From NCBI GenBank assembly GCA_021234155.1, contig JAJEKV010000405.1, positions 124,001 to 188,000 of the forward strand: DNA of 64,000 nt, read 5' to 3'. Origin of the DNA: Isoetes taiwanensis (taxonomy: Eukaryota > Streptophyta > Lycopodiopsida > Isoetales > Isoetaceae). The notes under the pieces are model-generated. The model saw only the letters and a program-made list of their open reading frames with translations, had not been told where the DNA came from and ran no database searches. The position numbers and the translations under genes were made by a program. Shown one piece after another: positions 31,745 to 43,869 of the stretch. The stretch's first letter is position 1, and each line of letters begins with the position of its first letter.

Positions 31745-32340
31745 GGGAATAAATTACTAATCGCGATATTTTTTATTAGCTTAATGACTTTGGCTAAACT
31801 CGCCGATATTAATCCCAAAACTTTACGTGGTTTAGCTAAACTCTACATATTTTTTCCTCATACTTTCTAGCGTTTAGCTAAACTAACCCAAACATCATCC
31901 CCAAAATTTCTATGGTGTAGCCAACGGAAAATATTAAGCCAAATTACTATATACCCTTTTTTCAATTGTTTCCACTTATTTTAGTCATTTTCTTTGTGAA
32001 AAACATTGTAAAATAATGCTAGCTAGCAAAATCTATGACTCAAATCAATTTATAATGCTAGAAACTAAACTACTAATCATATATTTCTTATAAACTAGAA
32101 CAATATTAGCTAAACTAGTCTAAAATTCATTCTAAAAAAGTTTCTATGGTTTAGCTAAACAATACAAAATTTTATTCTCTTACTTTCTAGCGTTTGGCTA
32201 AAGAGCTCTAGGGTTGGTGCAAGTCCCTAAAAAAGTTAAGCTAAAAATTATAATTTTTTCCCAATTCTTTCCATTTACTTTAGCAATTTTTTTTTGAAAA
32301 TGTTTAAAAAATCGCCAAATAGCTAAGTTTAGCCCTTTAA
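31745..32340. repeat. AT-rich insert with GTTTAGCTAAAC palindromes inside the LINE
   Basis: The perfect 12-bp palindrome GTTTAGCTAAAC occurs at 31830, 31872 and 32149. Near-versions (TTGGCTAAA, ATTAGCTAAA) occur at about 31790, 32106 and 32192. CATACTTTCTAGCGTTTAGC and CTTACTTTCTAGCGTTTGGC at 31859 and 32180 show an internal duplication. The AT content differs sharply from the LINE on either side, so this is probably a small element inserted in the LINE. Its exact borders are not clear. Confidence 0.5.
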
Positions 32341-32747
32341 ATTATTCCATGCTCGGTCTTGGCGACGGTCTTAGCTTGACCGCTTACGCTCCTATGTCTA
32401 TTCCTGCCCCTCCTTCTCCTCTCCTCCCCCTCCTCTGCGTCCCAAATTTGCTCTTCCTGATGAGCAAGCGTGAGGCTTTTGCAAATCATTAACTCGCGAA
32501 ACAGAACATTTGGAAGCATCTCGAAATTGAAGTGGTCCATCTCTCATATGAAGAGAGTTGCCCGTCGGAGAAACATTGCACCACAATCTCTTCACATTAA
32601 GTGTGCTACTCCGCTGAACCATTAGTGGCTACCATTATTTACAACCCTTCCTGCATCCTCACGGACTGACTGGCTGTTGTCGGTGGAAGTATCATCGCCA
32701 ATAGTGACTTCATGGATTTGGAACACCGTCCACCGCCCCCCCTGCAT

Positions 32748-35700
32748 TATGAAGCTGGTTTCTTGGAATGTTATTGTTGGGTGTTGCTTCCTCCCCAACT
32801 AAAGGGAGCAGACTTTCCATGGCTCTTGCTTGAATGAATTGAGATTTCTATTGTCTACAAGAGCACAAGTGCAAAAGAGGATGTGCAAGGGTAGCTTCGT
32901 GATCGGTAGGAAATATAACGTCTTGGTGGCTGCAGACTCGGCAAAAAGCGGGGGTCCTTACAAAGATGGAGACATGATATAGCAAATCACATTGATCATC
33001 TTTACGGATTTGGTCGCTGGATCATTATCAAGTGGTTTGATAAGGGACAAGAGGGGGACTAGTGAATGTATGCATACAATAGACCTCACGAGAGGTGCAC
33101 TTGGGCTGCTTTGAGGTCCAAACTAGTTCATTTGGGGGCTCATGTTGCATGGTTGCTTTGGTGGGTGACTTCAATATGGTGGAGTTGGAAGTTGATCGGT
33201 GTGGGTGAGGATCAAAAGTCATCCAAGGCTTTGAGCGTGAACAATGGCGATTTTTGATACATGACTGCGTGGCTTGGTAGAGGTGGATGGCGATGGAACC
33301 TTCACTTGGTGCAATGGTCGGCTTGGGGCTGGTAGAGCATATGCACGTCATGGCGGGGGGCTATTATAATGCATTGGCAACTACATATTTGTATAATTTC
33401 TCGCCAAAACATGCTTGGATAACTCTATTTGAGATCACAATCGCAAAGATTTCTCTTGTTCTCGGGATGAATGCGCATAGTAGGACCAAGACTTATTTCA
33501 AGTTAAACACTTTATACTTGAAGGATGAGGAGTTTAAAGATGGATGCAAGCAAGCCCCTGGTCCTCTTGCATTTGTGAGAAGGAAAGGAATGGTTGGGAT
33601 TGTTGATGCTCTAGGCCGTGAAGTCCTTTGCTAAGAATTGGGGTCGTCCGAGTTCTTTCACTTAATCGAGAGATTTTGATTGCTCTGTACCAATAATTAG
33701 TGGCTTGCAGTGTCATTGTACCATCGGATGCCCGCCAGAGAAGTAGATTTTGACCAAAGATTAGACGGATGGAAGCCGAAAGCAAGTTCATCACGCTCGA
33801 AGTTAAAGCGGGCTGCAATGGTTCAAAAGGGGATCGTTACCGCGAGGAGCTTCTTTTAGAGCTGCAAAACCCGGAGACAAGCCTGCGATGGTGTCTCTCA
33901 AGTTCAAGATGGGCCTCTCATCTCTGATCCTCAGCAACTTAAGTTCTTTCTGCATGGCCACTTTTCTTCCTTTTTGGCTTCTCGTTGTCTTCCCTTCCAA
34001 TCAGATTTTCAGGAGGTATTACTGGCAAAGATACATCCTATTATATCTGAGGAACAAAGAGCTACCCTAGAAGCAGAGATTACGGTGAATGATTTAGCAG
34101 ATGCTACCTTCCTTTTGAAGAAAGGAAAGTGTCCTGGAATTGATAGTATTCCTGTGGAGTTCTTTCAGGAGTTATGGGATTGTGTTGGCGATGATGTATG
34201 CACGCTGCGTTTCAGATTTTAAGAGGCAAAGGCGCCTAGACAAAATTCTCAACTCGGGCCGCATTTCTCTTATTCCTAAGTGTAAGGAACCTTCAACAAT
34301 TTGATTGGCCCTATCACCTTACTATCTTACGCGGTACAAGATTTTTAGCAAAGCTTATGCACAAAAGCTTGGGGATATTCTTGCACGATTCCATATCCTC
34401 TACTCAAATGATTTACGCCAATGACGATGCATATTAAACAATGTAGCTCACGCGTATGAAGGTATTCTTGGGCTCGACTTGAGGCCAATGAAATTGTATA
34501 TATTTGAATTTGGACTTTGCAAAAGCATATGATGTTGTTGGACTGGGCCTTCTTAGAGAAATGTCTCTTACGCTTTGGTTTTGGTGCACAATTCACGGGG
34601 GATGTCATGAGGCTTCATTATTACGCCGCTCTTCTATTCTCTTCCAAGGGAACCCTCGGCATTCTTCGGGTGGGTCGTGGCATCCGGTCGGGGCTGCCCT
34701 TTAGCTCCATTGTTATTTACGGTTGTGGGCTGAGGTCCTTGCCAGTCTTCTCTCTTGCCGCCTGAAGGGAATCTTGCATGGTCTTCCTATGAACAATGGA
34801 TCGCAAGAGATCCGTAATCAATATGCGGATGACACTTTCCTTTTCTCGAGGAGATGAGCAAAATTTAAGAATGCCATTTCCTTGTTGGATTCCTTTCCCT
34901 AGCATCCGGTATTTTTGTGGGTTGCGTAGAAGTGTACAGCACTATGGACATTGGACTCTCCAGTTCCACCATGTGTAGCTACCTTTCCATGGAAGATCCT
35001 TCCTCATGGTTGTAAAGCAACCAAGCTTCTAGGTATCCCTGTAGGTGTTCATATCTCATCAGGAGATGCGTGGGAGGCTGATGATTAAGGGCTTGGAAAA
35101 GCACCTTTTTTGGTGGTCCAATCGAAGCTTTCCATGGCGCTTAATTGTTGTGGCTAAGTCAGGGTTTAGCAAAGACCCATGTGTATATGGCCCGTTCATG
35201 TTGGCTCCACCGTCAAAGATACAACTCGTTAGGGTTGTGGGAACTTCATCCGGGGAACAGGAGGGTGTCTTTGTCACAAAGTCGATTGGAAAAAGTGCAT
35301 GTTGCCAAAGCATTTTGGCGGCCTAGGAATGATCAATTTTCTTTTGCAGAGCAAGATGATGATTTCTAAGTTCATTTGGAGAATTTTGAATAATGTGGAT
35401 GAGTCCCCGGGTTCCCGCCTTATTTATCAGTCTTTGCAAATGTGCATTTCTTTTGGGTCTCGGTCTCTTAGGCCACTTTTCCCTCGGCTCGCTCTCTATC
35501 CAGCGGCGTACCCTAATGCATCCCCATTTCTTAGAGGATTGCTAGTTGCATGGGAGACTGTACAATCTCTTGCGCACATCATCTTGCGCACACTAGCATT
35601 TTCACCATCTTGCGCACACTAGCATGGCTGCACGTTGTTGGTGGATTCCATTGGATGGTGGTCCTCTGGTTACTTCAGTCCACCCATTGACGCAGAAGTC

Positions 35701-36502
35701 GATGGAGAGCGACAAGTGTGCATATGATATCGATTGGTGTAATAATCAAAGGCGATTCTTGACATGGGAGGAGTTTAGAGCTAAGTTCCTCCTTTTTAAG
35801 GTGGGATCGAGCTATTTGGCGTAATGTGTCTTCAATTCTTCCAAAGAGTAGCACAAGTGGATGACCCCCAGCTGTGGGTAGTTCATGAGCATGTCAAAGC
35901 AGATAAGTTGGTGAACTCCATGTACAAGGTCTTGCTTGATGCTGATGTCTTGCCTCCTTCGTCCAAGTGGTCTTTGGTTATTCCCAGGATCCACGTGAAA
36001 AGTATGGAAATGGGTATGGGATAAACTACTCCATCCCAAAGTATCTGTTTTATGGTGGCAAGTCACTCATCGTTGTCTGCGCGTTAATATTCTGGTGCAC
36101 AGATTTCGTCCAGAGGTGTCTGCACTTTGTCCCTTATGTGCACAGAGGGACGAGACAATTGAGCATTGCTTCTTCCTATGTAGACATGTCAGACATGCTT
36201 GGTTGTGGCTTCAAGGCCTCTTTCATTGCAATTTGAATAGCCAGCAGGTGTTATTAGCAGTTTATCCAAGTAGTTGGGATAATTTGGCAAAAAGGGCGTT
36301 TCATTTGGCTTCTGCATGGATCATCTGGTCCATTTGGAAAAGAAGGAATCTTCTCATATTCAAAGGTCTTGCTTGTTCAGATGCACAGGTTCTTCTTGAT
36401 GCCCAACATCGGATTGTCAAAGCATTCAGGTGCTCATCAATTGCTAATGAGGTGAAGAGCCGTATTTGGGAGCACTATCTTCAGATTCATACTTACTTAT
36501 GA
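32748..36502 (+). pseudogene. L1 ORF2 remnant: endonuclease, RT, zf-RVT
   Basis: Endonuclease text begins MKLVSWNV. RT pieces are ATFLLKKGKCPGIDSIPVEFFQ (34100-34170), a LDFAKAYD block near 34505, IRSGLPFSSIV near 34680, and NQYADDTFLFSRGD near 34818, which holds the catalytic Asp pair. Then come KHFGGLGMINFLLQSKMM (35302) and the last piece 36095-36502, with the zf-RVT residues CPLCAQRDETIEHCFFLCRHVRHAW. The pieces lie in several frames with stops between them. LINE ORF2 nicks the target and copies its RNA in place. Confidence 0.85.
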
Positions 36503-36650
36503 GTTTTTGCTTGCTCTTCATATTGTTTAGATGTTGTATTTGAGTGGGGTGGTTTTGCTCTGGTGGACATTCTCTCCACTGAGTTATTAGTCCCCATTGT
36601 ACTCTGTAACTTTCTTTGGATAATAAAGGCTCAAGTCCTTCAAAAAAAAA

Positions 36651-36830
36651 ATCAAAATTTTTATTAAAAGATAATTAAGACAAATTATCAAAATCAATAA
36701 GAGGTAAAATTATCATGGAATTCTTGAAATATATTTATTAGATTTGAATAAGTCCAAATTTTGTTAAATATGTCATATATGCAGCTTCTCATTGCAAAGT
36801 GAAAGAAAAAAAGAAAGACTATATTAATGT
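36651..36830 (+). repeat. Resumed part of the duplicated unit after the L1 LINE
   Basis: TTATTAAAAGATAATTAAGACAAATTATC and CAATAAGAGGTAAAATT repeat 29708-29760 almost exactly. The next 60 bp are an inverted match to 24983-25047. Confidence 0.6.
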
Positions 36831-38129
36831 CTGAGAGACCGCTTGGGTCTATGAGACCAAATATTCATCAATCATGTCCATTAAGAGCGCATTTGTAGCC
36901 ACCTACAATGAAGTTAAGAAACTTTTCTTCTCTTGGCCACGGGCTCAAAGTATAAAGTAATGCGGAACTTGTTTTTCTCTTTTGAAGGATTTGCTTATGT
37001 TTTTCCTTTTTATCGCTTTCTTCTCCTAAACACTTTCCACGATTACTCCTTTTGAGATTGGATGAGATGGTTCGAAGAGGACCTGCCTTGCATTTATTAT
37101 CTTGATGCAACAATCCCAGTTCAATAAGTCGATGAAATGGGCGATTCGAGGGATCGTGACGTAGGCTTTGCAAAAATCCACAAAGCAAAGAACAATAAAC
37201 TTTTGTTTTCTTTGCTTTAGCTTCCTCAATGATAGACCACAAGATAAAGATATGATTTATTGTTGAGAAATTTCTCCTGGCTGGCTTGACCCTTTGCTCT
37301 AAGGTGATTTATCTTGGCGTGTTCACCGATAATCAAGTCCAATGCACATCTACGTAATCTTGCCATAACATGTCCAATTATTATAAAGGCGATAGTTGTT
37401 TGATTCATTGGGTCTCCAAATTTTAAAAATTGGCTTGATGATATTAATGGTCCATGCTTTTGGAAAGCTTGAGCATATTATCTCATTGAATAAATCGCCA
37501 CAATAGGCTAAGGGTATCCATTCCATGGATCGGAAAGTCACCCTGCAGATCCTCACAATCTTTTGCTTTTCCAAGTGTTCAATTTGCTTATGGCTTCTCG
37601 GATAAGGGAGTGGAGAAAAGAGAGGAGGCTTTGGGGCCGGGCTGCAATCCAATGTCAAGCAAATCGTTGCTTTTCCCACATCTAGCGTTGTTCAAGCATA
37701 AGTGGTCCACACTTTTGGGTCTTTAAGGGCAAATCAGATTTCTTAGCATGAAGCTTCCGCGGCCAAAATTTAGCAGATTTATTATTGTACAACATGTTAA
37801 GCATGTCTTCCCCTCACCGCTTTATATATTCTCTCTTTTTTTTTTTTTTTTTTTTTTTCATGCGGATCAGCAATCGCGGTAGTTGTAGAAGAGCAGTCAT
37901 CAACTCTTCCTTGAGGTGCTTGTGAAAATTTTTGCATTCTTCGTCATACCAATTGTTTTGAGGCATCGCGGCACTGCCGTTTATGGAAGGAGAAAAGCTT
38001 GTGTGGGAAAGTGATTATGCAAGCTTGATGTATAGCGATGTGAGCAACATGGTCTTTCTTCCACATTATGAATAGATGTCCCTCAATCGTGTATCAAGCT
38101 CAAGACTATAGATGAAATCAAGAGAGTGG

Positions 38130-38915
38130 TCAAACCCAAAACGGAAGTAGGGTGGTTCTTGGGGCCTTGATCTCTTTTGCCAGGGCTAGAGACCCCATCA
38201 GATAATCTACTACACTATGTCCGCCGTTTTGAGGATTACAAGTATAGTTGGATGAACCCGGCCAATGTTGCATCCCATTGTAAATGACAAGATTATGCAT
38301 CTGTCCAAATTCCAAAAGGGAGTGCCCATACCTAGTAATCTCGCGATTACCATCGGTGACTTTCGCGATAGTATGAATTTCAGCAGGAGATAAGGATGGC
38401 AGTAAGATAGGACCACTTCAAAATCCACCAATTGAACTTGGGAATCCGTTGTTCTCGCATTAAAATCACCCATGAACAGGATTTTGCCTTGCTTAAAGAA
38501 TTCAGTGATATCATCAAATAAAGCCATGTATGGAGAGGCGCCTTCTTGGATATCCACATCAGCATAATCAAAATTTTGAGGGGGAAAGTAGCAGCCATCA
38601 ATATATATGTAATCTCCTGGAGAAGTTCTTATCTTGACCCACAAAAGCCTTGTCGCTTCATCCTTTTCACTATGGAAATGATTTCCGATAATTACGATTT
38701 GTAAAGGACTTCACTACCCCTCCCGATCCCCGTTTACCTTGCTTCTTGCTTCTGTAGATGGAGTCCCAAGTGCAACCCGACACATCTAGGAGACCTGTTT
38801 CTTTTGTTTCACGTGTTTCTGACAAAAAGACAATATCTCTATCTTTGGCAAGGTCCATAGGACCACCTGGATCTGATCTTAAGGTCCCATTACAGTTCCA
38901 TGCTGCCATAGCCAA
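38130..38915 (-). pseudogene. LINE endonuclease domain remnant
   Basis: The minus strand reads MAMAAWNCNGTLRSDPGG, then IVFLSETRETKE (the L-x-ET catalytic Glu region), YIYIDGCYFPP and ILFMGDFNART (the GDFN catalytic block), and finally GGHSVVDYLMGS near 38200. These are ordered motifs of the exonuclease-endonuclease-phosphatase fold used by LINEs to nick target DNA. The pieces occupy at least two frames. An SDH end is not clearly visible. Confidence 0.7.
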
Positions 38916-38945
38916 GGAACTGATAGTCTCATAGACCCTTAGTTC

Positions 38946-39182
38946 CTATTTGTGGATCTTGTCGTGGATGATGACTTGGCCATCACTATAGATAGCCCAT
39001 TTGGTTGGATCTTTTCGAGCCTCTGCAACCTCTTGCAGACGTCTCTTTTTGTGCTCAACCTGCATTGGAGTAAGATCTTCATCCATGAAGACTTTGGGAA
39101 CTGTTGCAAGTTTTCTCCTATTCTTGAGAGCATTCAATCTATCTTCCAAGGTCCTCTTAGGTTGCCTTTGTTTACACTCCAT
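38946..39182 (-). pseudogene. LINE ORF1 C-terminal remnant
   Basis: A 78-codon frame just upstream (in the element's direction) of the endonuclease. It is basic, with VEHKKRRLQEVAEARKDP and a final IYSDGQVIIHDKIHK. Its position and charge fit the end of ORF1 in plant LINEs, but no knuckle is visible here. The assignment is by context. Confidence 0.4.
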
Positions 39183-39634
39183 GCAGCTTCAATTTTATGA
39201 TCAGAGATGCCTAAAGTATTGTTCACAAATTCAATTGCAGTATCGAGAGGATCAGCGATCATGTCAAGCCCAAGGACTCTGATATTGCGTGCTTTCAAAG
39301 ATCTTTTTCTTTCCTCCTCTAATGTGGCATTGATTGTCTCCTTTGCTAGGCTTTTGACAATATCAATCCATCTAGAGTTTCTTCTCGATGGGAGCGGAGC
39401 TCCAACTCAATCTGTTTTAATCCTTTAATTGAAGGCAACTTTCTTATTACTTAGATTCAATATTTTCCAATTCATCCAGGTTGGCCTGGTTAGATTCTTG
39501 TTTCCAAGACTTCTCCAGAGCCTCAATCCGTGGAATCTTGCTTTGCTACTATCTCTGGACTGGACCATATCAAAAGTTACGTGCCTTCTTGGAGAGATCA
39601 ATAATTTGCCTCTCAAAAATTCCATCCGTTTTTT

Positions 39635-39960
39635 TGCAATTTGCCAAATCAAACTTCGATTTTCATAGCTAACTCATGGCGATTAACCGGGTTTAAAACT
39701 GACTAATGAAGAGCTTAGCAGCTTTGGCTTCATTGGCTTCATCTTTCAAGGAAATAAGAAGTATCAAGGAAGAATGCATCTCCTTGTTAACAATTTTGGG
39801 TCCAAAGAAACTGAGATGGATCTCGGTTGAGGATATGGATAAGTATTCGAAGGTGAGTGTTTATTATTAATTAATATTGCTAGTATGTAGCATTACTTTC
39901 TTTAAAAGTTCCCTTTTCTTTTTTTTTTTAATAGGCAAGAGGGAATATATGTAAAAGAAA
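39635..39960 (+). pseudogene. Unknown small exon, copy 2 (damaged)
   Basis: This repeats 29765-30080 at high identity. The ATG is at 39676, but a changed stretch after it (ATGGCGATTAACCGGG) puts a stop seven codons in. From LAALASLASSFKEIRSI onward the exon matches copy 1, with the donor at 39852/39853 and the acceptor before 39935. After the second exon start the two copies diverge. Confidence 0.6.
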
Positions 39961-41225
39961 AATTAACTCAGAGAATTCTAGTCTCATGGTTCTAGTCAAC
40001 CAAATGATATGTCGTTTACAAACCTTATTTGATCCCATGATTGTAATGTTTGTGTAGCTAAACATTTTTTGTGGTCATAGGATATGGTTTTTTGTAACAA
40101 CTAGAGGCTACATTTTCAAGATGTAAATTTCCCATTAGGGCTCGGGATAAAAAAAAAAAAATCCTTTATGGAAAGAAAACGTCAAGTGAAAGATTTTGAG
40201 GTTAGTCTTCCAGTTTTAGTTTTATGAGTTGCGTTTATATATATTACATTAACATTAATTAATTCAGCTTTTGATTGGTTCCTGGAATGGCATTTTCAGT
40301 TGTTAATATCAACATTTCCTTACATAACAAACAATTATTTCTGACCAGTAGGTTTTGTAAGTGATTTTTTGGGAAAAATTTGTTCAATTTGGAAGTTCTA
40401 GTATGTGCACAGATAGAGACATTTAGACGTGCAGGTCTGAACCAGGAAGTTTATGTATTCCGTATTGTGTATGTGTAGTTGAGACCGATTTAAGTCCGCT
40501 TTTGGATGATGCATAACCGTAACATACTAAAACTCGCTTTATTGTGCCCATCTGCAAAATGTTCACATTGAAGGGCATTCATGAAATAGTCCTTATCGCA
40601 TGTAATATTCCCACTCAAGGATCCCTATGCAACAAACAGACCTTATGCTAAGTCCCCCTAACATTGAAGAAAGTTGTTTCAATAATCTCGGTCGTCCGCA
40701 AAACGTTCATACCAAAGAATTTACGCTAGATTCTCAAATGTATGTCATAATGCAAGTACGATAATGCTAAGAAGCAATTTTTTTAGGGTAATCAGTTCTA
40801 TATCTAGCATTTGCAATATGCAAGGTGTGATGAAAAATTCCACTACGTAAAAATGTTAAGTTACTATTATAAAGAAGAGTTTGATGCCTTTTTCGCTTTA
40901 CTTCCCATCCGCACAACAATGTCTACAGAGAAAGAAATCGAGATAAAACAAAATAAAAGCAAAAAAATAAAAGCAATAGTTCAGTGTATTATAATTGGGC
41001 CTCCCTTGTCATGGATTTTGTCCGCAATATTGATACCTATTTTCCTTTTCATCCATTCTTTGTTCAACATCGCTTTTTAAATCCTTATATATGCCATGTC
41101 AAGTAGATCAATGATGCAACCGGTGAAAGCAAAGCCATATAATGTGTTATCATTTGCATATCTATCTAACTAACTAAATATAAGATTATTCCGAAATGAA
41201 TTATTTTTGGAATTATCTATATTTT
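39961..41225. other. No gene recognised
   Basis: Mostly AT-rich sequence with short frames only (longest 89 codons at 40811-41080, with a hydrophobic tail). No repeat partner in this window and no family recognised. Confidence 0.4.
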
Positions 41226-41236
41226 CCTAGGTTAGG

Positions 41237-41506
41237 TTGTCAACGGCTTACTCTTTAGTAGGCATGATGCCATGTTCCTTTCCACGTGAAGGAAACGTGC
41301 TTGGATTAATTCGAAGTGGGAGCAGAGGAGGATTTTGTTGTTCTTGGAGTGCTTTTGCAATTCCTGGTAGTAATTCTGTAATTACGTGGTATCTATGGAA
41401 TTTGCCAGCGAGGAAGAAAAGGAGCAACACAGAGCCGCAGCCTTTGGGAGTCATTGTTGGACCGCATGGTATGTATGCTATATTTTATGAGTCCCATAAA
41501 TGTTGA
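41237..41506 (+). other. Exon-like open frame upstream of the RPA1-like pseudogene
   Basis: An 89-codon open stretch follows TTTTCCTAGGTTAG and includes REGNVLGLIRSGSRGG and PLGVIVGPHG, followed by CATG|GTATGT, a good donor. It may be a further exon of the decayed gene downstream, but I do not recognise it as part of the RPA large subunit. Confidence 0.25.
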
Positions 41507-41781
41507 TTTAGAGAGGCAGTTAAAATATGTAAGTTTCGATTGTATTCTAGATTTCTAAATTTTAAGTTTTGATTGGATTTTAGATTATCTTGACTATGTC
41601 AATGGGAGAGAATGGCAGGAAATAATGCATATTGATCATGAATTTAGTTGTTTAAATTATTTTGAAACTAATTTGCAGATGTAGATAGATAAAGAGTGAA
41701 CATGGGAAGTGGAGTTGGTTAGTTAATATTGCACCAGGAGTGAACAGAAGAATTATAATTATGACGTAACTCACTTGTATG

Positions 41782-43184
41782 ATGAAATGTGACTGGACTA
41801 TAGAGGTCCGTGCAACAAAAAAGGGAATATTAAGAGCATATACAAAACCCAATGGAGAAGGCCATGTTTTCCATGTTGAACTAGTCGATGAGGATGTAGG
41901 TTATCAATACTTCATATATATTACTTTTAGAGATTGATTTGATGGTAATGCAGAATACAGCGATTCAAGCATGCATGTTTGAAGATGCAGCAATATAGTT
42001 TTGTCACACATTCAAAGTTGGAAAAGTAACATCTGTTTTATTCCATTGGTAGTGGTCATATTTGTTATTGACAAACTAGTTCTGTTATACAAAAGATTCT
42101 GATGCTTCTTTTATCTTGGATATAGATGTATCATATTTCAAAGGCCAAAGTCCATCCCGCAAACAAGAGGTTTTGAGAATAGAAAATGATTATGAGTTGA
42201 TATTTGAATACAAGTTCAATTGTAAAGCTCCCAAAGAATGTTATAATTTTGTCGGAATAGATGACTTGGAATCGCATTACAAACACGTAGATCATTGATT
42301 GGTAAAAGAACTTCTTGTCTCGCTTTCAAATGCAGCAATGGTGGACAGTAAATACACATTTAACATAATGTTCTTGGAATCATGTCTAATGTATCGCCTA
42401 CAATGAGTATCCAAGGAAAGTAGACAATCAAGGAGTGCCTAAGCGTGAAGCTACAATCAAGGACCAAAGGTATTTGAGATCTTCCACATTGTGTACGATA
42501 TTAAACTAAAATTGCACTTACAAAGGGTGGGAGCTTTAGAGTAAGCTTATAGGGTGATTTTTCTTTGAAAGACGGACAATCATTAGCTAATGTTGCGGAT
42601 CAAGCGCCAACAAAGAACACTAACATCGTTAGAGCAACAAGGTATGAGATGCGTGGAAAGAGCCAACATATGCACCGGTGGGAACCAGCCTTGGGCGACA
42701 TATATATGGTGGATCCCATGGCGGATCAAAAAATACCTAGATGTGATGTCTAATTACGTCAAAGGGTAGTAAAATTGCGATTTTGATCATGTGGTACGAA
42801 ATATCAGAATATCTTCTCACCGACTCTTCTTTTCTTCTTTGTGTAGGTCACGATTTTAATGTGAAAGCATCGATAAGTTACATAATCCGCACCAATATTT
42901 GTGGTATGAGGCATGCAGGTCATGCACGAAGAAAGTAAGCAAACAAAATGATAATTTTTGGTGTCCAACATGCCAGAGGAATGTCACGAGCCACAAAAGG
43001 TAAAGGAATATTTATTTTAGTATATAAGATTCTCTGCCTAAAGTTATCTACTTCTTGATGCAGGTACATTCTCTTTGCCAGACTGGCAGGCTGGAGTGCA
43101 GACTCGTCAGTCACTGCTTTTAGCGATGAGGCAAAGGAGATCTTGGGTCATACTGCAGACGATCTGTGTCACTTGAAATGTCAG
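41782..43184 (+). pseudogene. RPA1-like (replication protein A large subunit) pseudogene
   Basis: Exon-like blocks lie in family order. 41782-41895 has WTIEVRATKKGILRAYTKPNGEG and FHVELVDED (DNA-binding domain A). 41954-42025 has AIQACMFEDAA and FKVGK. 42126-42300 has YHISKAKVHPANKRF, then NDYELIFE and FNFV-like text. 42847-42999 has the zinc ribbon C-x2-C pair ACRSC and WCPTCQ of domain C. 43064-43184 has YILFARL, FSDEAKEILG and ADDL. Splice sites flank these blocks. A TAG at 41996, a frame change near 42174 and another near 42903 break the frame. Domain B is mostly unrecognisable and the C-terminus is absent. RPA1 binds single-stranded DNA in replication and repair. Confidence 0.7.
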
Positions 43185-43860
43185 GTACTACAACCCAACA
43201 ATTTGATTACATTAATCTGTAAGTGTTACATTAGTTGGATTGCAGTTACATTAGTCCGAATAATCAATGCTAGTTGGATTGTTGTTAGATCGCAGGGTGA
43301 GTGTGCCATGTTTTATGACTTGAATTCTTTTACAATAATCCTATATCAATGCAAGTCTGTTGAATTCATATGGCCACAACATATCTAGTGAAGGTGCTTC
43401 AAGATTCAATGGAATTTCTTCTCTAGAAATATAGATATCTGATGATAAGGGGCAATCCTAGTTGCATTGGCTCTAAATCGATCGTTGCCTCTGCTACAAT
43501 TTGAATTCTTTTACAATAACCCTGTACAATAGTTCGTTGTGAATGGATGTCTGTTGGATTCAGATGGTGACAAGACATCTGTACTGAGCATTCTTCATAA
43601 ATCAAATTTTTGGCTTCTGCGCCAGCAGACATGGAAAGTCGGCCATAGCAAAAAAACAAATTTGTTTGCATTCCAGAGGTCCTTGCCTGACCACCAGTAT
43701 TTTGAGCAATAAGATTCTCAGAATTTAGTGAAGAGGTCTATGAAGTTGCATGATTTAGAGGTGCTGCACGTATAAGCTTGCCAAGCTATTAGTGGCCATA
43801 GGACAAAGATTAATATAAGTTAATAATTACCAGTTGTGTAAATGCAGCTCACTATGCTGC
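43185..43860. other. No gene; small duplicated phrase
   Basis: TTGAATTCTTTTACAATAA occurs at 43320 and 43500 with similar text after each, a weak local duplication of about 180 bp. No coding similarity. Confidence 0.4.
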
Positions 43861-43869
43861 ATCAAAATA

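Larger units (their letters stand above)
30222..36650 (+). mobile_element. L1-type LINE, nearly full length, decayed
   Basis: The LINE ends in ATAATAAAGGCTCAAGTCC and an A-run at 36642. The flanks carry a 17-bp target duplication, ATCAAAAATTTTATTAA (30204-30220) and ATCAAAATTTTTATTAA (36651-36667), differing at one base. Inside are an ORF1-like 5' part, an endonuclease start MKLVSWNV at about 32750, RT with a YADD box at about 34820, and a C-terminal zf-RVT domain ending at 36502. An AT-rich foreign insert occupies about 31745-32340. Many frame breaks make it non-autonomous. Confidence 0.9.
36831..39630 (-). mobile_element. Second LINE remnant, minus strand
   Basis: Read on the minus strand from about 39630 down: an ORF1 tail (VEHKKRRLQEVAEARKDP, then IYSDGQVIIHDKIHK), an endonuclease starting MAAWNCNG near 38910, GDFNART near 38465, a SVVDYLMGS block near 38200, an RT beginning around 37680, and VDFCKAYVTIP (RT block) near 37170. 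It stops near 36830, before the catalytic DD region, so the RT is incomplete. Frames are broken. A run of 23 T (37836-37858; A on the minus strand) lies between endonuclease and RT. Confidence 0.7.
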
